Of a stretch of DNA of 64,000 bases, positions 1 to 15,000 are shown piece after piece. Numbering within the stretch: the stretch's first letter is position 1; each line of letters starts with the position of its first letter. The position numbers and the translations under genes are program-made. This stretch comes from Hyphomicrobiales bacterium (GTDB taxonomy: Bacteria > Pseudomonadota > Alphaproteobacteria > Rhizobiales > Devosiaceae). The notes under the pieces are model-generated. The model worked only from the letters and a program-made list of their open reading frames with translations, was not told the origin of the DNA and did not search any database. Location: the NCBI GenBank assembly GCA_027487555.1, contig JAIYDI010000047.1:141186-205185 (forward strand), given 5' to 3'.

Positions 1-3000
1 CGCCCTCGACGCCAGTGTCGTTCTCCGCCATCACGTAGATGGTGCGGCCCCCGACCGGGGTGGTGGCGTCGAACCTCACCACCACGGCTTCCGACCAGTT
101 CACGTTGTCGGTCGAGACCAAGATCGTCTTGCCATTGAGAGCGCGGCTTTGCGCCGATGCCTGGGCGGCCGAAACCGTGACGAAGGCAACGCTGCCTGCC
201 AGCACCGAAGCGGGGATGCTGAGCGTGTACGAGTCCGAGCCACCACCTTCGATGACCCTGGTGGCGCCCGCAGTTTCCTCGATGCCGGCCGAGTTGCTGT
301 CCGTGCCACCAACCGTGAGGTTAAGGCCGCGGACGAAAATCTCATCATACAGCGCATCGTCACTCTCAACGATGTGGTTGACGACGCCCGAGCGGCCGCC
401 AGTGTCGTAGCTGGCGATGATCTCGGTGACGTCTCCCATCACGTTGAACATATCGCTGCCGGAGCCACCGATAACGGTGGTGACCGTGTTGGCGTCGGTC
501 GAGAGGATGAAGAAGGTGTCGTTGCCCTCAAGGCCATCGACCTCGACAGCCTCTTCAACATTGTTCAGGCTGATCGACAGGCCGGCGCCGAATATGCCAT
601 CGGCGGTGATGACGAAGGAGTCGTCGCCCTCGGTGCCAAGCACGGTCACCTTGTCGAAGCCCGCGCCGCCATCGATCGAGACCGGGGCGTTGATATTGTA
701 GCGGATCGAGTCGTCGCCGGCACCTGCCAGCAGCTGAATGCCGCCCGTCTCCTTCAGCAGGAAGGCACGGATCAGGAAGTCGTCATTGCCGTTCTCGCCC
801 TCGAGACGGATGTCCGCCTTGTTGGCGTAGATGCGGAACTGATCGTTGCCCTCGCCGCCGTATAGAATGGCCGGCAGCGTGACGCCCGGCGAAAGCCAAC
901 CGACAGTGGTCTCGATGGTCTGGAACCGGTCGCGCACCGCAATGATGCCGTCAACCGTGTCGCGGGCGGATCCGAAGACCTGACCCACCTGAAACACGTC
1001 GTCGCCCAACCCGCCATCAAGCGTGAGCAATGTCGGGTTGTCGTCGAGGAAGAAGCCATCGTCGCCGTCACCCCCTTCTACGGTCAGGCGCCCGTTTATG
1101 GTGGCGTCGACATTGATACGCTCGGCAGTCGGCCCATGGTCACGAGCGAGTGGATCGACGCTGTTGTCGAGGGCATGCAGTGCCGCCACAAAGTTGTGGC
1201 GGAACAGGAAAGTGTCGCCCTCATCGGTGCCGAGGATGGTCGCAACGTCTACGCCATCATCCGGCGTGCCGGTGTCGTGAAGGGTGATCTCGGAGTTGCC
1301 CTCGTTGGCGATCTGGATCTCGTAGGTGTCCGTGCCGCCCTCGCCGTCGAGGTTCAGCACGTCGCCATTGCGCATGGTGGTGAGGCGATCGACAAACACG
1401 CTGTCGGTGCCGCCGCCGGCGTGGATGAAGACCGAGCCGGTGAGCGAGTAGATGTCATCCCCTGTGCCCGCCTCACCGAGATCGTTGGCTTCCGGACGGA
1501 TGATGAAGGTGTCGGTGCTGTTACCGGTGTAGATATTGGTCCCGACGGTGTCGGCGATCAGGCGGCCATAGATTTCCACCGTGCTCCCAACCGTGGGATC
1601 CTTGTCGACAGAGGTTGTCGAGCGGCCGGTCGGGACAACCAGGCCGGTATCATCGTCAGCGGCGGTGTCGCCGAAGATGTAGATGCCGTTCTGCCCGCGC
1701 ACCGTAGCGCCGGCCTCGACCATGATGTCGTCGCCGGCCTGGATCAGAACGAATCCGGCCTTTGCCCAGACAGTGAACCCGTCCTTTACCAGGACATCGT
1801 CGCCATAGTCGCTTTCGAGGGCTTCCTCGTGAGCGAGGATGGTAATGTTGCCGGTGTTGGCGATCATGTTCTTGTCGACAGTCACCGGACTTGCGGCCGT
1901 GACGTAGATCGAGCCACCGGCAATCATGCCCGGATCGTTATTCTCGTTGACGCCACCGATGGTAAGGCCGCCGAGGTTCGAAATCCAGGTGCTGCCCGCG
2001 GTCGACTGTGCCTCTAGGCCGCCGATCGTGGAGACTATCTGCTCGGTGAGCGTGCCGATATTCTGACTCGCCACGAGGTAGGCTTTACCCATCGAGACGT
2101 CATCAGGGTCGCCGCTGCCAACAATGTTGGTGCCGCCGTCGGTCCGGCCGTTCTTGATCGAGCCCGCGGTGACTGTGACAAAGGCGGTGGCGCCGGCGGT
2201 GCCAATCTGCGCGAGCAGAAGATCGCCAACGACCTCGGTAATGTTGAGGTTGAAGTCAACCCCGCCATCGGCGAACGCCGTCAGCGTGCCGCCCGTGGTG
2301 TTTATGTCGATATCGTTGCCTGCCGAGCCGATCGCGGCGCCTGCCCACAGTGTGATCGAGTTGGCGGTGATGTCGATGCCTGGCCAGCCGGCGCCTGCCG
2401 CTCCGGCCGGGTTGGCAACAACGGCGGATAGCCCGTTGGTTGGATCGACAAGATCGACGGCGTCAATGATCGAGGCCTGGGCGCTTAGGCCCACAGCACC
2501 ACCGGCGATGATGTTGCGGATGTTGAGGTCGCCCTGCGTTTCGCCGACATAGATATTGTTGGTCGCAGTCGCGGAGAACGTGGCGTTCCAGCGGTCGCTG
2601 TCGGAGAGGGTACCAAGCAGATCGATGCCGACATAATTGTCGGACGAACCAATCGACCCATCCGCCTTCAGCACGATGATGCGGGCGCTGATATTGGTAA
2701 AGTCTGTATTGAGCGCATCGGTGATGGAACCGCCAGCTGCGTAGAGCTGAATCTGGCCGCTGGCCGAGTAGATCATTTCCACCGGCATGTCGCCGACGGT
2801 ATCGATCCATACGTCGCCTTCGGCGCGTGCGGTCAGCCCGCCAGCTCCGAGGGCCTTGACCACGATGTGGGCGGCCTGCGAGCCGACCGTTCCATCGCCG
2901 CCTTCAAGCACGATATCCTTGCCCTGGACGTTGACGCCACCGTCGGACAGGCCATTGATCAGGCCGCCATCAGCCTTGATGCGCAGGGCCTGACCGGTGG

Positions 3001-6000
3001 CGTCATTGCCGGCCGTGACCTTGCTCAGTTCCACCGAGCCGCCCGAGCCGAGATAGATGTTCTTGGACGCGGTGGCCGTCAGAACTTCAACTAGGGAAAC
3101 GTCGATGTCCTCGCGGTTCGAGATCAGCATGGCAACAACGGATTTGCCGATCGGCGGGCTCTTGGGATCGGCAACGACCACACCGATGGTGACAGCGCGG
3201 GCGTTTTCCGAGGCCGAAAGCTTCAGGTTGCTGCCCGTCATATTCAGCGTGATGGTGTTACCGCTAACACTCAGTACAGTGTAGTAGCGGGCGTCCTCGG
3301 TCGAGTTGCCGGTATTGCCCGACAGGTAGAGCATGTCGCCCGCCTGAACGTTACCGAAGGTGTCGCCGGATGTGCGGGTGATGGTGCCGGTGGTGGACTT
3401 GATGTTCACCGTTGCGTTCATCGGCGACGCCGACAGGAAGACCACGTCCTGCCGTTCGGCGGCCGCGAGCGCGATGCGTTGGGTGTCGGTCAGTTGCACC
3501 GTCTGGCCAGGAGCGGTGACGAGGTCGATGACGAGGTTCGCCTCGAGGTTGCCGACATTGCCGTTCACCACGGAGATAGTGAGCGAGCGAGCCGATATGT
3601 TGTCGTTCTCGACCACTACCGTCGTGGACGAAGCCGCCTTGAAAAGGCCGGCGCTGAACGCGAAGAGCAGTTCCTCCTCGGTCCAAACCTTGAAGGTCTT
3701 GGCAATGTAGGCATCGCGCTCGGCCTGCCCCATGACGAAGGCATAGTCTTCATTGTATTCGACGCCACTCTCGAAGAACGAAGTATACAGCGTCTTGTAC
3801 TTGTTGGTACGCTGGATTTCGAGGGTGGAGATCGCCGCGGCGACCTTGGCTTCGATCTCGGACGGCGGATACGCAGTCGGATCCGCGTCGGACTGCGCGG
3901 TGAACAACTCGGTGTAGTAGCCTTCGAGATAGTCGCGTTCGTCGTCGCCGAGCGCGACCTTGAAGGACGGATTGCTGACATCGTCGGGGTCGAGCCCCTC
4001 CGCGACCAGTTCGTTCCGCCACTGCCAGTAGGTGTGGTAGTCGCGAGTCGTGACGTTCTCGAGCGCAGAGATCGTCTCGGTAATCTTGTCCTGAGCGCCG
4101 CTGTCATTGGTCAGTTGCAGGTCGGACCAGACGCCGCTGAGCAACTGCTGCTCGGTGCGCTCGTCACGCTCGGCGAAATCGTCGCCGTCGATAAGGTTGC
4201 CGGAGGTGACGGTGATGTATGCGTCGCCGCTGGTCGACAGGCTCTGCAGCACAAGGTCGCCCGAATCCTCGGTGATGCGGACGTTGTCCCTCGCAGTAAT
4301 GTTGACTTTGTCCTGGAGCCTCCCGCCACTGTCGAGATGCACATCCTGATTGACCGTGCCCACGCCGCCACTCTTGGCGACAAGCGTCACTGCCCCGCCC
4401 TTGATCTTGCCGGATTCGTAGCCCCCGCTCACCTTTAGAGCCGTGACGATGTTGGCCGGGGTCGTGAGGAACACCGACTGATTGCCGCCAGCCGACACCG
4501 AAATCACGGCGAGGCTGCCGGACATTTCGGAGACGTTGATCACTCCATTGGTTGTAGTGGCGCTGAGGCCAGCTCCGGCACTGCCTGCGTCGCCGGTATC
4601 GACAACCAGCGCGTAGTCGCTGACCACCACATCAGGGTTGGTCGCATCGGGCGCGGCGATGCCGATATTGCTGCCAGCTTTCAGCACGACCTTGTTGCCG
4701 GCTACCCATCCCTGAGTGCCAAGCGCCACGATGGCGCCGTTGGTGTCGATGTCGGTGGTGCCCGAACTGTTGAGGATCGGACCGGCGATCAGCACGCTGC
4801 CGCCAAACTTCGAGTCGATCTCGATATCGGCGGTGGCACTACCGAGGAAGTTGACGGCGATACCATAGTCGCCCTTCACCGAGTGCGTCGCGATTGTCTG
4901 GTTGTGAGTCTCCTTAACCCAGGTGGTCGTGTAGGTCTTCTTGCCGTACCAGGTGCTCTTCTCGCTGCGGCTGACGAGACTGACCTTCTCGGGCTCGACC
5001 GGCACAACCGCGGATCCATAGATGTATGCATCCGAGGTTTTGGCCGCATCCACGAAGTAGTACGCAGATTCTTCCATCATCTGCGGAACGTCGACGTTCT
5101 GCGTTTCACCCCAGCTGGAGTCGGCCGGGTCTGGCGACATGGCGTCGATTCCCAGCCAGGCGGAGGTCGACTGGGTGGTGAACTGGCGGGTAAAGGTTTC
5201 CTGCCCGACCGAATACGCGTAGCGCCAGCCGGTCGTCGGAGCATACGCGGTCGAGGCGCTGATCCCCGTCGTGGATCTGCCCGTCTCGACTTTTTCGTAA
5301 CCCGAATTGTCTGACTTGCGCTGGTAGATCGTTGCGTGCGGGGCGCCGCTGGAGACCCCCTTCGAGGGGTCCTTGATAATCACCTTCCCGACGCCGCGAT
5401 CTGCAGCGTCAAGCCGCTTTATGACAATGTCGTAGCTGGTGTTGTTCGCGATCTGAACGTCGGAATAGCCGCCGAGCACGCGGATCTCGCCATTGCCGGT
5501 AGAGATTACATTGCCCTCGATCTCGACATAGCCCCCGGCGACCTTCAACTCCTCAACCTGGATGCGGTCATTTGCGACATCGTAGCGCACGGTGAAGCCG
5601 GAACTGGTCAGGCTGTCGAGAACCACGAAGCCGGTGGCACCCGAAGCCTTGATGTCTGCGATCTCATCGATCGTCGCCTGACCAATGGTCAGTGTATATT
5701 GTTCGCGACCCGACTGGATCAGGCCGTTGACGTTCACATATTGCGAACGAATGGTGACCCGTTCGCCATAAAGGTTCGGCGAACCCGGCACATGGCCCGT
5801 CAGAACATTGGTTACGGCGGCGTCCGACGATGCGGCGTTGAGGCCATTATTGGTGGTGACACCGGCCGCGACGAGCTTGGCATAGATATCGCCGCCAACT
5901 GCGTAGCTCGTGGGCATGTTGATGTTGATCGAGCCGCCGGACTCGATATTCAGTTCGCGACCACGGACGTCGGCCGTGATGGTGATGTCTCCGCCCGGTG

Positions 6001-9000
6001 CACCGATCGCGCCACGATTTGTGCTGATGGTGATGGTGCCGTTTCGGCTGATCACGTCTCCGATGATATCGAGTCCCGGCCAGGGCGGCAGGTCCTCGGT
6101 CGTCAGCGTGTTGCGGTTGAACGTATTGAGTATGGTAATCGACGGATCGTTGACGACACTCGGGCCAACCAGAGCGCTGAAGTTCGCGCTCCGGGCGGCT
6201 GGATGGTCGACGACCCCGAAACCGCCTTCAAGCTTGAGCTCGTTGGTGATGTTGGTCGAGTTCCTGCCGGTGACGAAGCTGTTGCCCGCCGCAATGGTGC
6301 GTCCCGCGCCCTCAATGTCGCTGGTGACGCTGTCGCCAACGAAGAAGACACCGCCATTGTTGTCCGGAATCTGCACGCCCTTGATGGTCATGAAGGCGGC
6401 GGTCTGGTTGTCGATCGAAACGCTGGCGTCTCCGGGCGCATTCAAGCTGCCATTGCCGCTCAACTGGTCGGATATGATGTCGATCTTGCCCGCTGCAGCG
6501 TAGACCGGATCGACCACCACGGTGATCGCTTCCTGCTCGCGGGTGATGAAGTCCCACATCAGGTCGCCATTGCCGTCGACACGCTGGACAAGGTTGCCGC
6601 CTACCAGTTGGTAAACCGGCACCCGGTTGTAGAGGCCGGACGCCTCCATTTCGACCTGCAGGCGAGCAATCTCACCTTCGTAGAACACCTCAAGGATGCT
6701 TGGCTCGCCGTTCGGGCCGCGGTTGACGCCAGCATAGCGCTTGAGCTGCGCCTCGGCATCCTCGAGCGCCTTGGTCAGCGAGTCCTTCACCAACTGCACC
6801 GAGGTGGTGAAAGTGATGTCGGTGATGCCGTCGCCATCCTGGTCGGTGCCGGAATAGTAGACGCGGTAACCGGATGTGCCCGAACCGAACTGCTTGAATT
6901 TGACTGCGCTGCCGCTCGGCGGAACGCCAACAGGATTGCTGTTCACGTCAAGCGACAGGATGGCCAGGACGGTGAGCGTCTGGTTGCGCTCGATGCCGGT
7001 CAACAACGCGCCATCAACCACGACGGTGCCGTGCGCGCTGGCGAGTTGGTCGCCGGTGTAGAGCGCCTCGGGATTGCCGCCGAAGAAGCTGTCGACGGCG
7101 CCGCCAACGGCAGTCGTCCAGTTCGTCGCCTTGCCCTTGGCAAGGATGTCGGCGAAGCCGTAGCGCTCGGCATGCAGCTTGATGTCACGCGCCGACTTGA
7201 TCGTGACGTTCGAGCGCACCTCGATGTTGTTGTTCTGGAGCAGCCAGGCGGTCACATCCATGTCGTCGATCGGGATGGCCGATCCGGCGAACGCATCGGC
7301 GCGCGCATCGATCTTGTACTGGTCGCGGTTGTACTCGGTGTCGGTGCCCGCCGACAGCAGCACATCGCCCCGCGCTTCGAGGGTGGTGCCGCCGCCCGAT
7401 CCGGTGCCAACGATCACGCTGTTTGTGGGACGCACATCAATCGTCACATCCGTCACGGCGACCGTCCCGACGCCATACGTCTCCGAGTTCACGGCGCTCT
7501 GCAGGTCGCCGCTGCTGCGGGCCGACATGAGGATGTTGCCGGTGCTCTTGATGGTGACGCCATTGCCCACGATGACGCTTGCGACCAGATGCGTTGCGTC
7601 GACATGCGACTCGGCGCCGAGGCCGGCAAGCGCGCCGCCCGTCGTGAAGGAGACTTTGTCGCGCACAAACACGTAGTTCGTGGCGCGCAAAGCCACGTCG
7701 CCACTGGTGCCGATGACGGTAAGAGATGCGCCGTCATTCACGAACACCCGCGTATCGAGCACGATATCGGTTTCGGTGATGACGCCCGCGCCGCTGATCA
7801 GACCGGCGGTGGTGCCGTTGATCGAGTCGGTCCAGTTGCCGCTGCTGTCGAAGGTTCCGGTCTTGTAGGCGCGGTTGATGGCGTCGGCGGAGATGGCGCG
7901 AGCCTTCACCTGCGAATTGGCCGCAAACACGACGTCTGCGGTGGAAGTTATCAGGTTCTCTGCCTCGGCGCCGGCGCCCGACAGGGCACCGTAGGCGTTG
8001 GTGATGACCCGGGCCTCGACCTTGCCGGTATGGTCGGCGACGAGTTCAACCTTGCCGGTCGCCGAGGGATTGGTGCTGACATCGATGTTGGCACCCTCGC
8101 CCACCGTGGTGATCGTAGTGGCGCGATTGGTCGATGTCGGGGCCGCTGCGGCCCCGGCAAGCACGCCGCCGGCGCCCGAGGTTGCAACCGTGTCGGTGCG
8201 GTCGGTTGAGCGCGCCACCGCCTTGAATGAGCCGGCGAAGATGTCAGCGTCGCCGATTGTGACGTAGGTTTCGGAGTCGGACAGCGAGGTCGACTTTGTA
8301 ATGCCCGCTGCGATGAGGCCGCCGGCCGTGCTGTCCGAAGTGGCGCGCTGGCGGGTAATGCCAGCAGCGGTGAGCACGACGGCGCCCGATGCGGTCAGCA
8401 CCGCGCCGTGCAACACTTGAGTGGTTACGTCTGAAAAATCCGTCGCCTCTGTGATCGTCGCATCCACGCCGATGAGACCACCCGTAGAGCCGTTGGCCTC
8501 GGCTTCCGCCGATAGGGCATTGGCGTCCGCCAGGTCGCGGTTTGCGGTCGCGCTGATGCTGCGCGCCGTAATGGCGCCGCCGAGCGTCGTGGTCACAGTC
8601 GTGTCGACGGTCGAGATTGCCTTCGAGACACCTACGGCCAGCGCGCCGGCATGGATGCCCTGCGCCTCGGCAAAGGCCTGTGGCTTGGCCTGGCTGAGCA
8701 GAACGACCGACCCTGCCTCAATGTCGCCCGAGAGTTCAGCGTCCACCACGCTGATGATCGAAGAGGTGGCGAGCGAGCCGCCGGCGGCGACACCGATACC
8801 GATCGAAACCGACAGGCTCAACGTCTCGGCAGAACTGGAAGACACATCCAGCGCCAATATGTTTATGGCACCGGACACACCGAGTTTGCTGGCTGTGATG
8901 CTCGCCTTGGTGTTTGTGATGATGGTGTTCTGCGCATCTGCGCCACCACCGGAAACCGCGATCAGGCCAGCCGCAACGCTCGCGGTTTCGGAGACCGCAG

Positions 9001-12000
9001 TGATGATCGAACGTTCTTCGGCCCGCAGTGTTACCGACCCGGCGGTGACCCCGGTATCGGCTCCAGAAATGCTGGCGCTTACGGTATTGTTGATGATGTT
9101 CTTGGCCAGTGCCACGCCGATGGACGCAGCGCCGCCGATGGAGAACGACGCAGCCAGGGAAGCGGCGCCAACAAAGGTGTCTATACTGCTGCCGTCGTAG
9201 GCGGCGACGGTGATCGAACCCGCATCGATACCACTGGCGCCGTCGCCGGTTACCGCCGCCTCGACGTCAACGCCGATGAGGTTCTGCGCACTGCCACCTG
9301 CACCGGCGCCGGCACCGCCGAAGGTGCCCGCCGAAACGGCAACCGAAGCTGCTGCCACTGTGGCATCGACAGATTGGGTCGAGTCCACCCGCACAAGCAT
9401 GGCACCGACAAGATCGACCGAACTGTTGGCAACATAGGCCTTGATGTCGTTGCCAGTCCGCGTGTCGCCTTCGTAGCCGATGCGGTTCTGCGCCAGCGCC
9501 ACGCCCACAGAGGCCGCGACGCCGACGACGCCGCCTATGGAGAGCGAAGCGGCAACTCCCAAGACAAGCGCGTCGATTTCGGAATTGCCCGCCGCGGTGA
9601 CGGAGAGACTGCCGGCATCGATGACGCTGTCCTCGACAGAGGCCACCACGTCGCCGCGAATATCATTGGTTGCTTCGGCACCGGCACCCGCCACAGAAAC
9701 GCCGACCGCCCCACCACCGCTGATAGCGACCGCAGCAGCCACCGCCACTGCATCGATCGATGCCGACTGGTTGGCACTGACCGTCACCGCGCCAACCACG
9801 TCCATGATATCGTCGACGTTGTCGATAGAGGCCGAAACGTTGTTGGTTATGGTGTTGTAGGCGAGGCCGACACTGACGGACACCGCCACCCCGACGACGC
9901 CGCCGATGGACGCCGCGATGGCGGCTGCGCCAACATCGGCGAGAATGATCGATCCGTCGGCAGCCGAGATTGCCACCGAGCCGGCATCTATGCCGCCAAG
10001 GGCAGTGCCGTCGCCATCAATAAAGGCGCTGACGTCAACGCCGATGCTGTTCTGTGCGCTGGCGCCCGCCCCTGCTCCGCCGACGCCGACGGTTCCGCCG
10101 CCCGCTGCCGCCACCGAACCTGCGGCGACAACCGCATTGATGAGTTGAGCGGAAGTCGCCTGGACCAGCAGGGCCCCGGCGACGTCCACGCGTGAGTTGC
10201 TGGTATGGGCCTTGATGTCGTTGCCGACCCGGGTTGTGCCGGAATAGCCGATCAGGTTCTGCGCAAGCGACGCACCGACCGAAAGCGCGACACCGGCTAC
10301 GCCGCCGAAGGACACGGACGCCGCCACGGCCAGCACCGTGGCGTCGATTTCCGAGGTGCCACTTGCGGTGACCGATAGGGAGGCGGCTTCGACGACACTG
10401 TCCGCCACATAGGCCTCAACGTCGCCAAGAATGGTATTGATCGCCTCGGCGCCAGCACCCGCTACCGAAACGCCGACCGTGCCACCGCCAGCGAGGGCTA
10501 CCGCCGCCGCTGCCGCGATAGCATCGATTGATGCCGACTGGGTGGCACTGACCGTAACCGCGCCAACGACGTCCAAGGTGTCATTGACGTTGTCGATATA
10601 GGCGGCAACGTTGTTGCAGATGGTGTTGTAGGCGAGGCCGACGCCCACGGAGATCGCGCCGCCGCCAGTGCCACCAATGGCCAAGGTAATGGCGGCTGCG
10701 CCAGCATTGGCGACGATGGCCGAATCATCGGTTGCGGATACCGAAACGGAAGCCGCATCAATGCCGCCGATGCTGCTGCCGTCGCCATCGATATAGGCCT
10801 TGGTAGCGACAGAAATAAGATTGCGCGCCGCGGCGCCCGCACCGCCACCGGCGATGCCGGCCGTGCCGCCGCCAGACGCAGCTACCGAGCCGGCGAGCAC
10901 CAAGGTGTCGATCTTCTGATCGGACAGCGCTGTCAGAGAGAAGGCACCGGCCGCGTTGATGCGGGAATTGGCGGAATATGCCTCGACCGCGAAGGTCAAC
11001 ATGGTCTCGTCGAGCGTGTAGCCAATAGAGTTGAGCGCTACAGCCGCGCCGATGGCGATGGCTACGCCCGCCGTACCGCCGAAGCTGATCGACCCCGCCG
11101 CGGCGAGCACCAGCGCCTCGATCTCGGAGTTGCTCAGCGCTGTCACCGAGAGCGTTCCACCGGACGTGAGGATGCTGCTGTCGATGAAGGCCTTGGTCGA
11201 GCCGAGGATGACGTTGGTTGCCGCAGCTCCGCCGCCCGAGAACGCAACGGCTGCCGTGGGAGCTGCTGCAGCGGTGATGGCTGCCGCGGCAACCTGCGCC
11301 GAGATGGTCGCGTCCTGTTCGGCCGTGATGCTGAGGGCGCCGTTCAAGCGGGACGTAACGCCGGTATCGGCTGCCCTGATTGACGCCTCGACGGAACTGT
11401 CGATCTCATTCTGCGCCACCGAGATTGCGATGCCAGCGGCAACCGCGTTCGAACCGCCCAGCGAGGCGGCAATGGCGGCGGCTCCGGCAAAGGTCGCAAT
11501 TTCGGAATCGTCGGTTGCGCTGATGGTGACCGCGTTGGCGATGATGCCGTTCGCGCCGTCGCCGTCGATGCCGGCATAGGTGGAGATGCCGATCCGGTTC
11601 TGCGACGTGACGCCGGCGCCCGACAACGCCACGCCGTTCGAGAAGCCTCCCGCCAATGCAACCGAAGCCGCTGCGACATTCGCATCGATGCGCATGGTAG
11701 TCGCGGCCGTGACGGCAAGATGGCCACCCGCGTTGACGCTCGAGCGCTTGATTGCGGCAGAGACAGTCTCCCCCTCGGAGTCGGAGAGATTGCGGAAGCC
11801 AATCATGTTGAAGGCGAGCGAAGCGCCAATGGCAAAGGCTACGGCGTTACCGCCGCCGATGGCGATCTGCGCTGCGGCAGCAAGAATCGTGGCGTCGATA
11901 TTGGCGGTAGACGCAGCGTTCACCATGACGTCGCCACCCGCTGTGGTGGTCAGCGCGGTGTCATCGATAGTGGCTGTCGTCGAACCGGAGATCGTGTTGA

Positions 12001-15000
12001 ACGCGGTTGCGCCACCACCACCGACGGCCGCCGAGGTGCCCGCGCCCGCGGAAACACCCACGGCCACGGCCGTCACTTCGGCTTCGATCAATGCGGTGCT
12101 GAGCGCCTCGACCGTTACCGCGCCGGCCGCGTTGGCGGTCGGGACATTGTCGATATAGGCCTCGACATTGTTCTCGATGGTGTTGCGGGAAATGCCGAGG
12201 CCGATCGAGACCTGGGTTGCGCCGCTGCCGGAAACCGACGCGCCGATCGAAGCCGCGAAAAGCGTCGAGGTTATGGTCGATTCGTCCGTGGCGCGGACAG
12301 TGATGCCGCCATTGTCAGCGGTGATCGTCTTTGTCGAACTGCCATCGATAAAGGCAGCTATATCCGTTGCGACACGATTAAGCGCCATGATGGCGCCGAT
12401 GCTGACCGAGATGTTGCTGCCGCCCAGGTTCAGGCCGAGCGAGATCGTGACGTTCGAGACATCCGCCTCGACACTGGCCATAGAATCTGCGGTGACGCTG
12501 ATCGAGCCGGCGGTGACGATTGAGTTCACGATCGACGCCACGACCTTGACGGGGTCGGTATTGCCGATCTCGGCGCCGAAGGTGTCGCCGATGTTGAAGA
12601 TGAAGTTTTGCGCTTCAAGACCGATGGTGTTGAAGGCCAGCGTAACGCCAACGCTGACATTGGTGCCGCCGCCGACCACACGTGTATCCGCCTCTATCGA
12701 GGCCGTGATGGCGGCGATATCGTCGGCATCGACGATCAGAGCGCCAGCCGCAGCGGTCGCTGACGAGTCGACGACGGTAGCCGTGGCGCCTGACAGGACG
12801 TTGTTGGTGGCGATGATGGCGTTGACAGCCGCGCTGGTGCCACCAGCAAAGGCGCTGCCGCCCGCTGCAGCGGACGTGCTCTTGTTGGTCGAGGTGATCA
12901 CGGCGCTCTCGGTCGCCCGCACGGTGATGCCGTCGTCGCCGGTAACTACGGCTTCCTTGATCTGGGCTTCGGCGCCGCCGCGCACATCGTTGCGCACGAT
13001 GATGCCGCCGACCGCCGCCGCTTGGGAGGCGCTGAAATTGGTCAGCGCCGGCATGAAACCAGTTATCTGCTCGAACGTGTCGAGCGCGGTGAGGTCAATG
13101 AGAACCCAGTCCACCGCTGTCGCAAAGTCTGTCGTGCCGAGGTTGAAGCTGACGGCCGGAGGCGGCGCATCATCCACATCGTCCGGACGATACTGGTACA
13201 GGCTCCCGTCGCTGGTGCGGACAAGATCGCCCTTCAGTACATCCTGCACGCCCGAACTGGTGGTGAACTTGTAGTCAAGCAGCAGGGTCTGCAGAAGGTC
13301 GCCGACGATCGAGATCCCGCCGTCATTGCTCGTCGTCGACTGGGCCTTCATCGCAGTGTCGGCGATCACCGAGGCGTCGTCCATGGCCTCAACCCGCAGC
13401 GTGCCGCCCGCATCCACGCGTTCAGTACCGTCGACGACGTTGTCGATATAGGCCTTGGCCTCGGCGCTCACGATGTTGGACGTGATGATACCGCCGATTG
13501 CCTTGCCACTGGCGCCATACAGCGCGGAGGCGGCGGACGTCGCGTCGTTCGAGACATTGGCCTCGATCTGCGCCGTCGACGTCGCCGTCACGTCGATATC
13601 GCCACCGGCGCTGACACTGGCGTCGAGGATATAGGCTTCGGTAAGGGCAGGGTTCTCGTTGTCGAAGGCCTCGCTGATTGCCGGGTCGCCGATCAGCGCA
13701 TCAACGGCATTGAACAGGAAGTTCTGCGCGTTCCAGCCGATCGAATTGAACGCCAGCGTCAGGCCCACTGCGGTGGCGCCGGAGGTCGTGGCGGACAGAT
13801 TCGTGGCGTTGATCGCCGAACTGTTCGTTGCATCGACCAAAACGTCGCCGGTCGCCGCCGTCAGCGCAGCATCGTTGCCGACGTAGGCGCGTGCCTCTGA
13901 CAGCACCACGTTCGTGGCGATCACGCCGTTGACCGCAATCACCGAACCCGAGCCATAGGCGCTGCCGCCCGACGCAGAAGCGGCGCTGTCGGCTGTTGCA
14001 AGAATCGTCGCGGTTTCCTCGGTGACGATCGCAACATCGCCATCAGCGGCGGTCACGATGGCGTCCGAGATATAGCCTTCGACCTTCGCGTTCACCTGGT
14101 TCATCACCACAAGCGCGCCGATGGCCAGCGCGTCGGAATCGGTGACGTTGTAGCCCTGCGGGATGATCGAGCTCTCGGGGGCTTCTTTCCAGTAGTCTAG
14201 GTCAAGGTATGAGTTGTTAGCGAGGTCGACCCTCTCGGATACGCCCATGTAGACATAGATGCCGCCGGCCTTGCCGCCGACTTCCAGCCACTTTGTATCT
14301 TCGGTGAAGTCCACCCCGACGAGGTCGACGTCTTCCCAGGCCGCCGCGCCGATATAGCGATAGATGCTGCCCTCGGCACCTCCGGCCGCGTGACCTTCCG
14401 TAACCTCGACGTCGTCGCCGACTTCGATGGTCACGATCTTGTCTTCATCCAACCCGTCCAGAGCCGTTGTGTGCTCGACGGAGGCATAGTCGTCGTCGAG
14501 CCGGATGCGGTCGCCGAACGTCACGTCGCGGAACTTGGTGCCATCGCTGTCTGCGACGGAGTCGTAGTCGGCCGCCACGAGGTCGTTGATGGTTTCCTGG
14601 ATGACGGCAACCCCGCCATCGTTGGTGGTGGTCGACGAGGCGACCATCTTGGAGTTCGAGAATATGCCTGCCGCGTCGGTTGCCTCGACGCTGATGTCGT
14701 TGCCGGCGGTGATGGCAGCGCCGCTGAGTGCTCCCGAGTTGTCGATATAGGCTTGGGTCAGCGTATTGACCTTGTTCGACGACAGGATGCCGCCAAAGCC
14801 TTTGCCAGAGGCATTCGCCAAGGCAGACGCGGCGGATTCGGCTGCATTGCTCATGGTGGCGTTCAGTTGTGTGGCGCCAAGCGCCGTCACCGTCACATTA
14901 ACGCCGGCATTCACGTCGGAATTGACGATGCTGGCAATTGTGGCGATCGGGTTCGAGCCGTCGAACGCGTTGGCCAGCTGCGGGTCGCCGATCAGCGCGT

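Noticed and set aside
5336..8209. 957-codon plus-strand open frame (and others at 149-865, 1136-2017, 3479-4438 and 8651-10195)
   Set aside because: All lie antisense to the giant gene in the codon-aligned frame. High G+C repeats lacking TTA, CTA and TCA codons keep the opposite strand open. They lack family motifs and ribosome sites.
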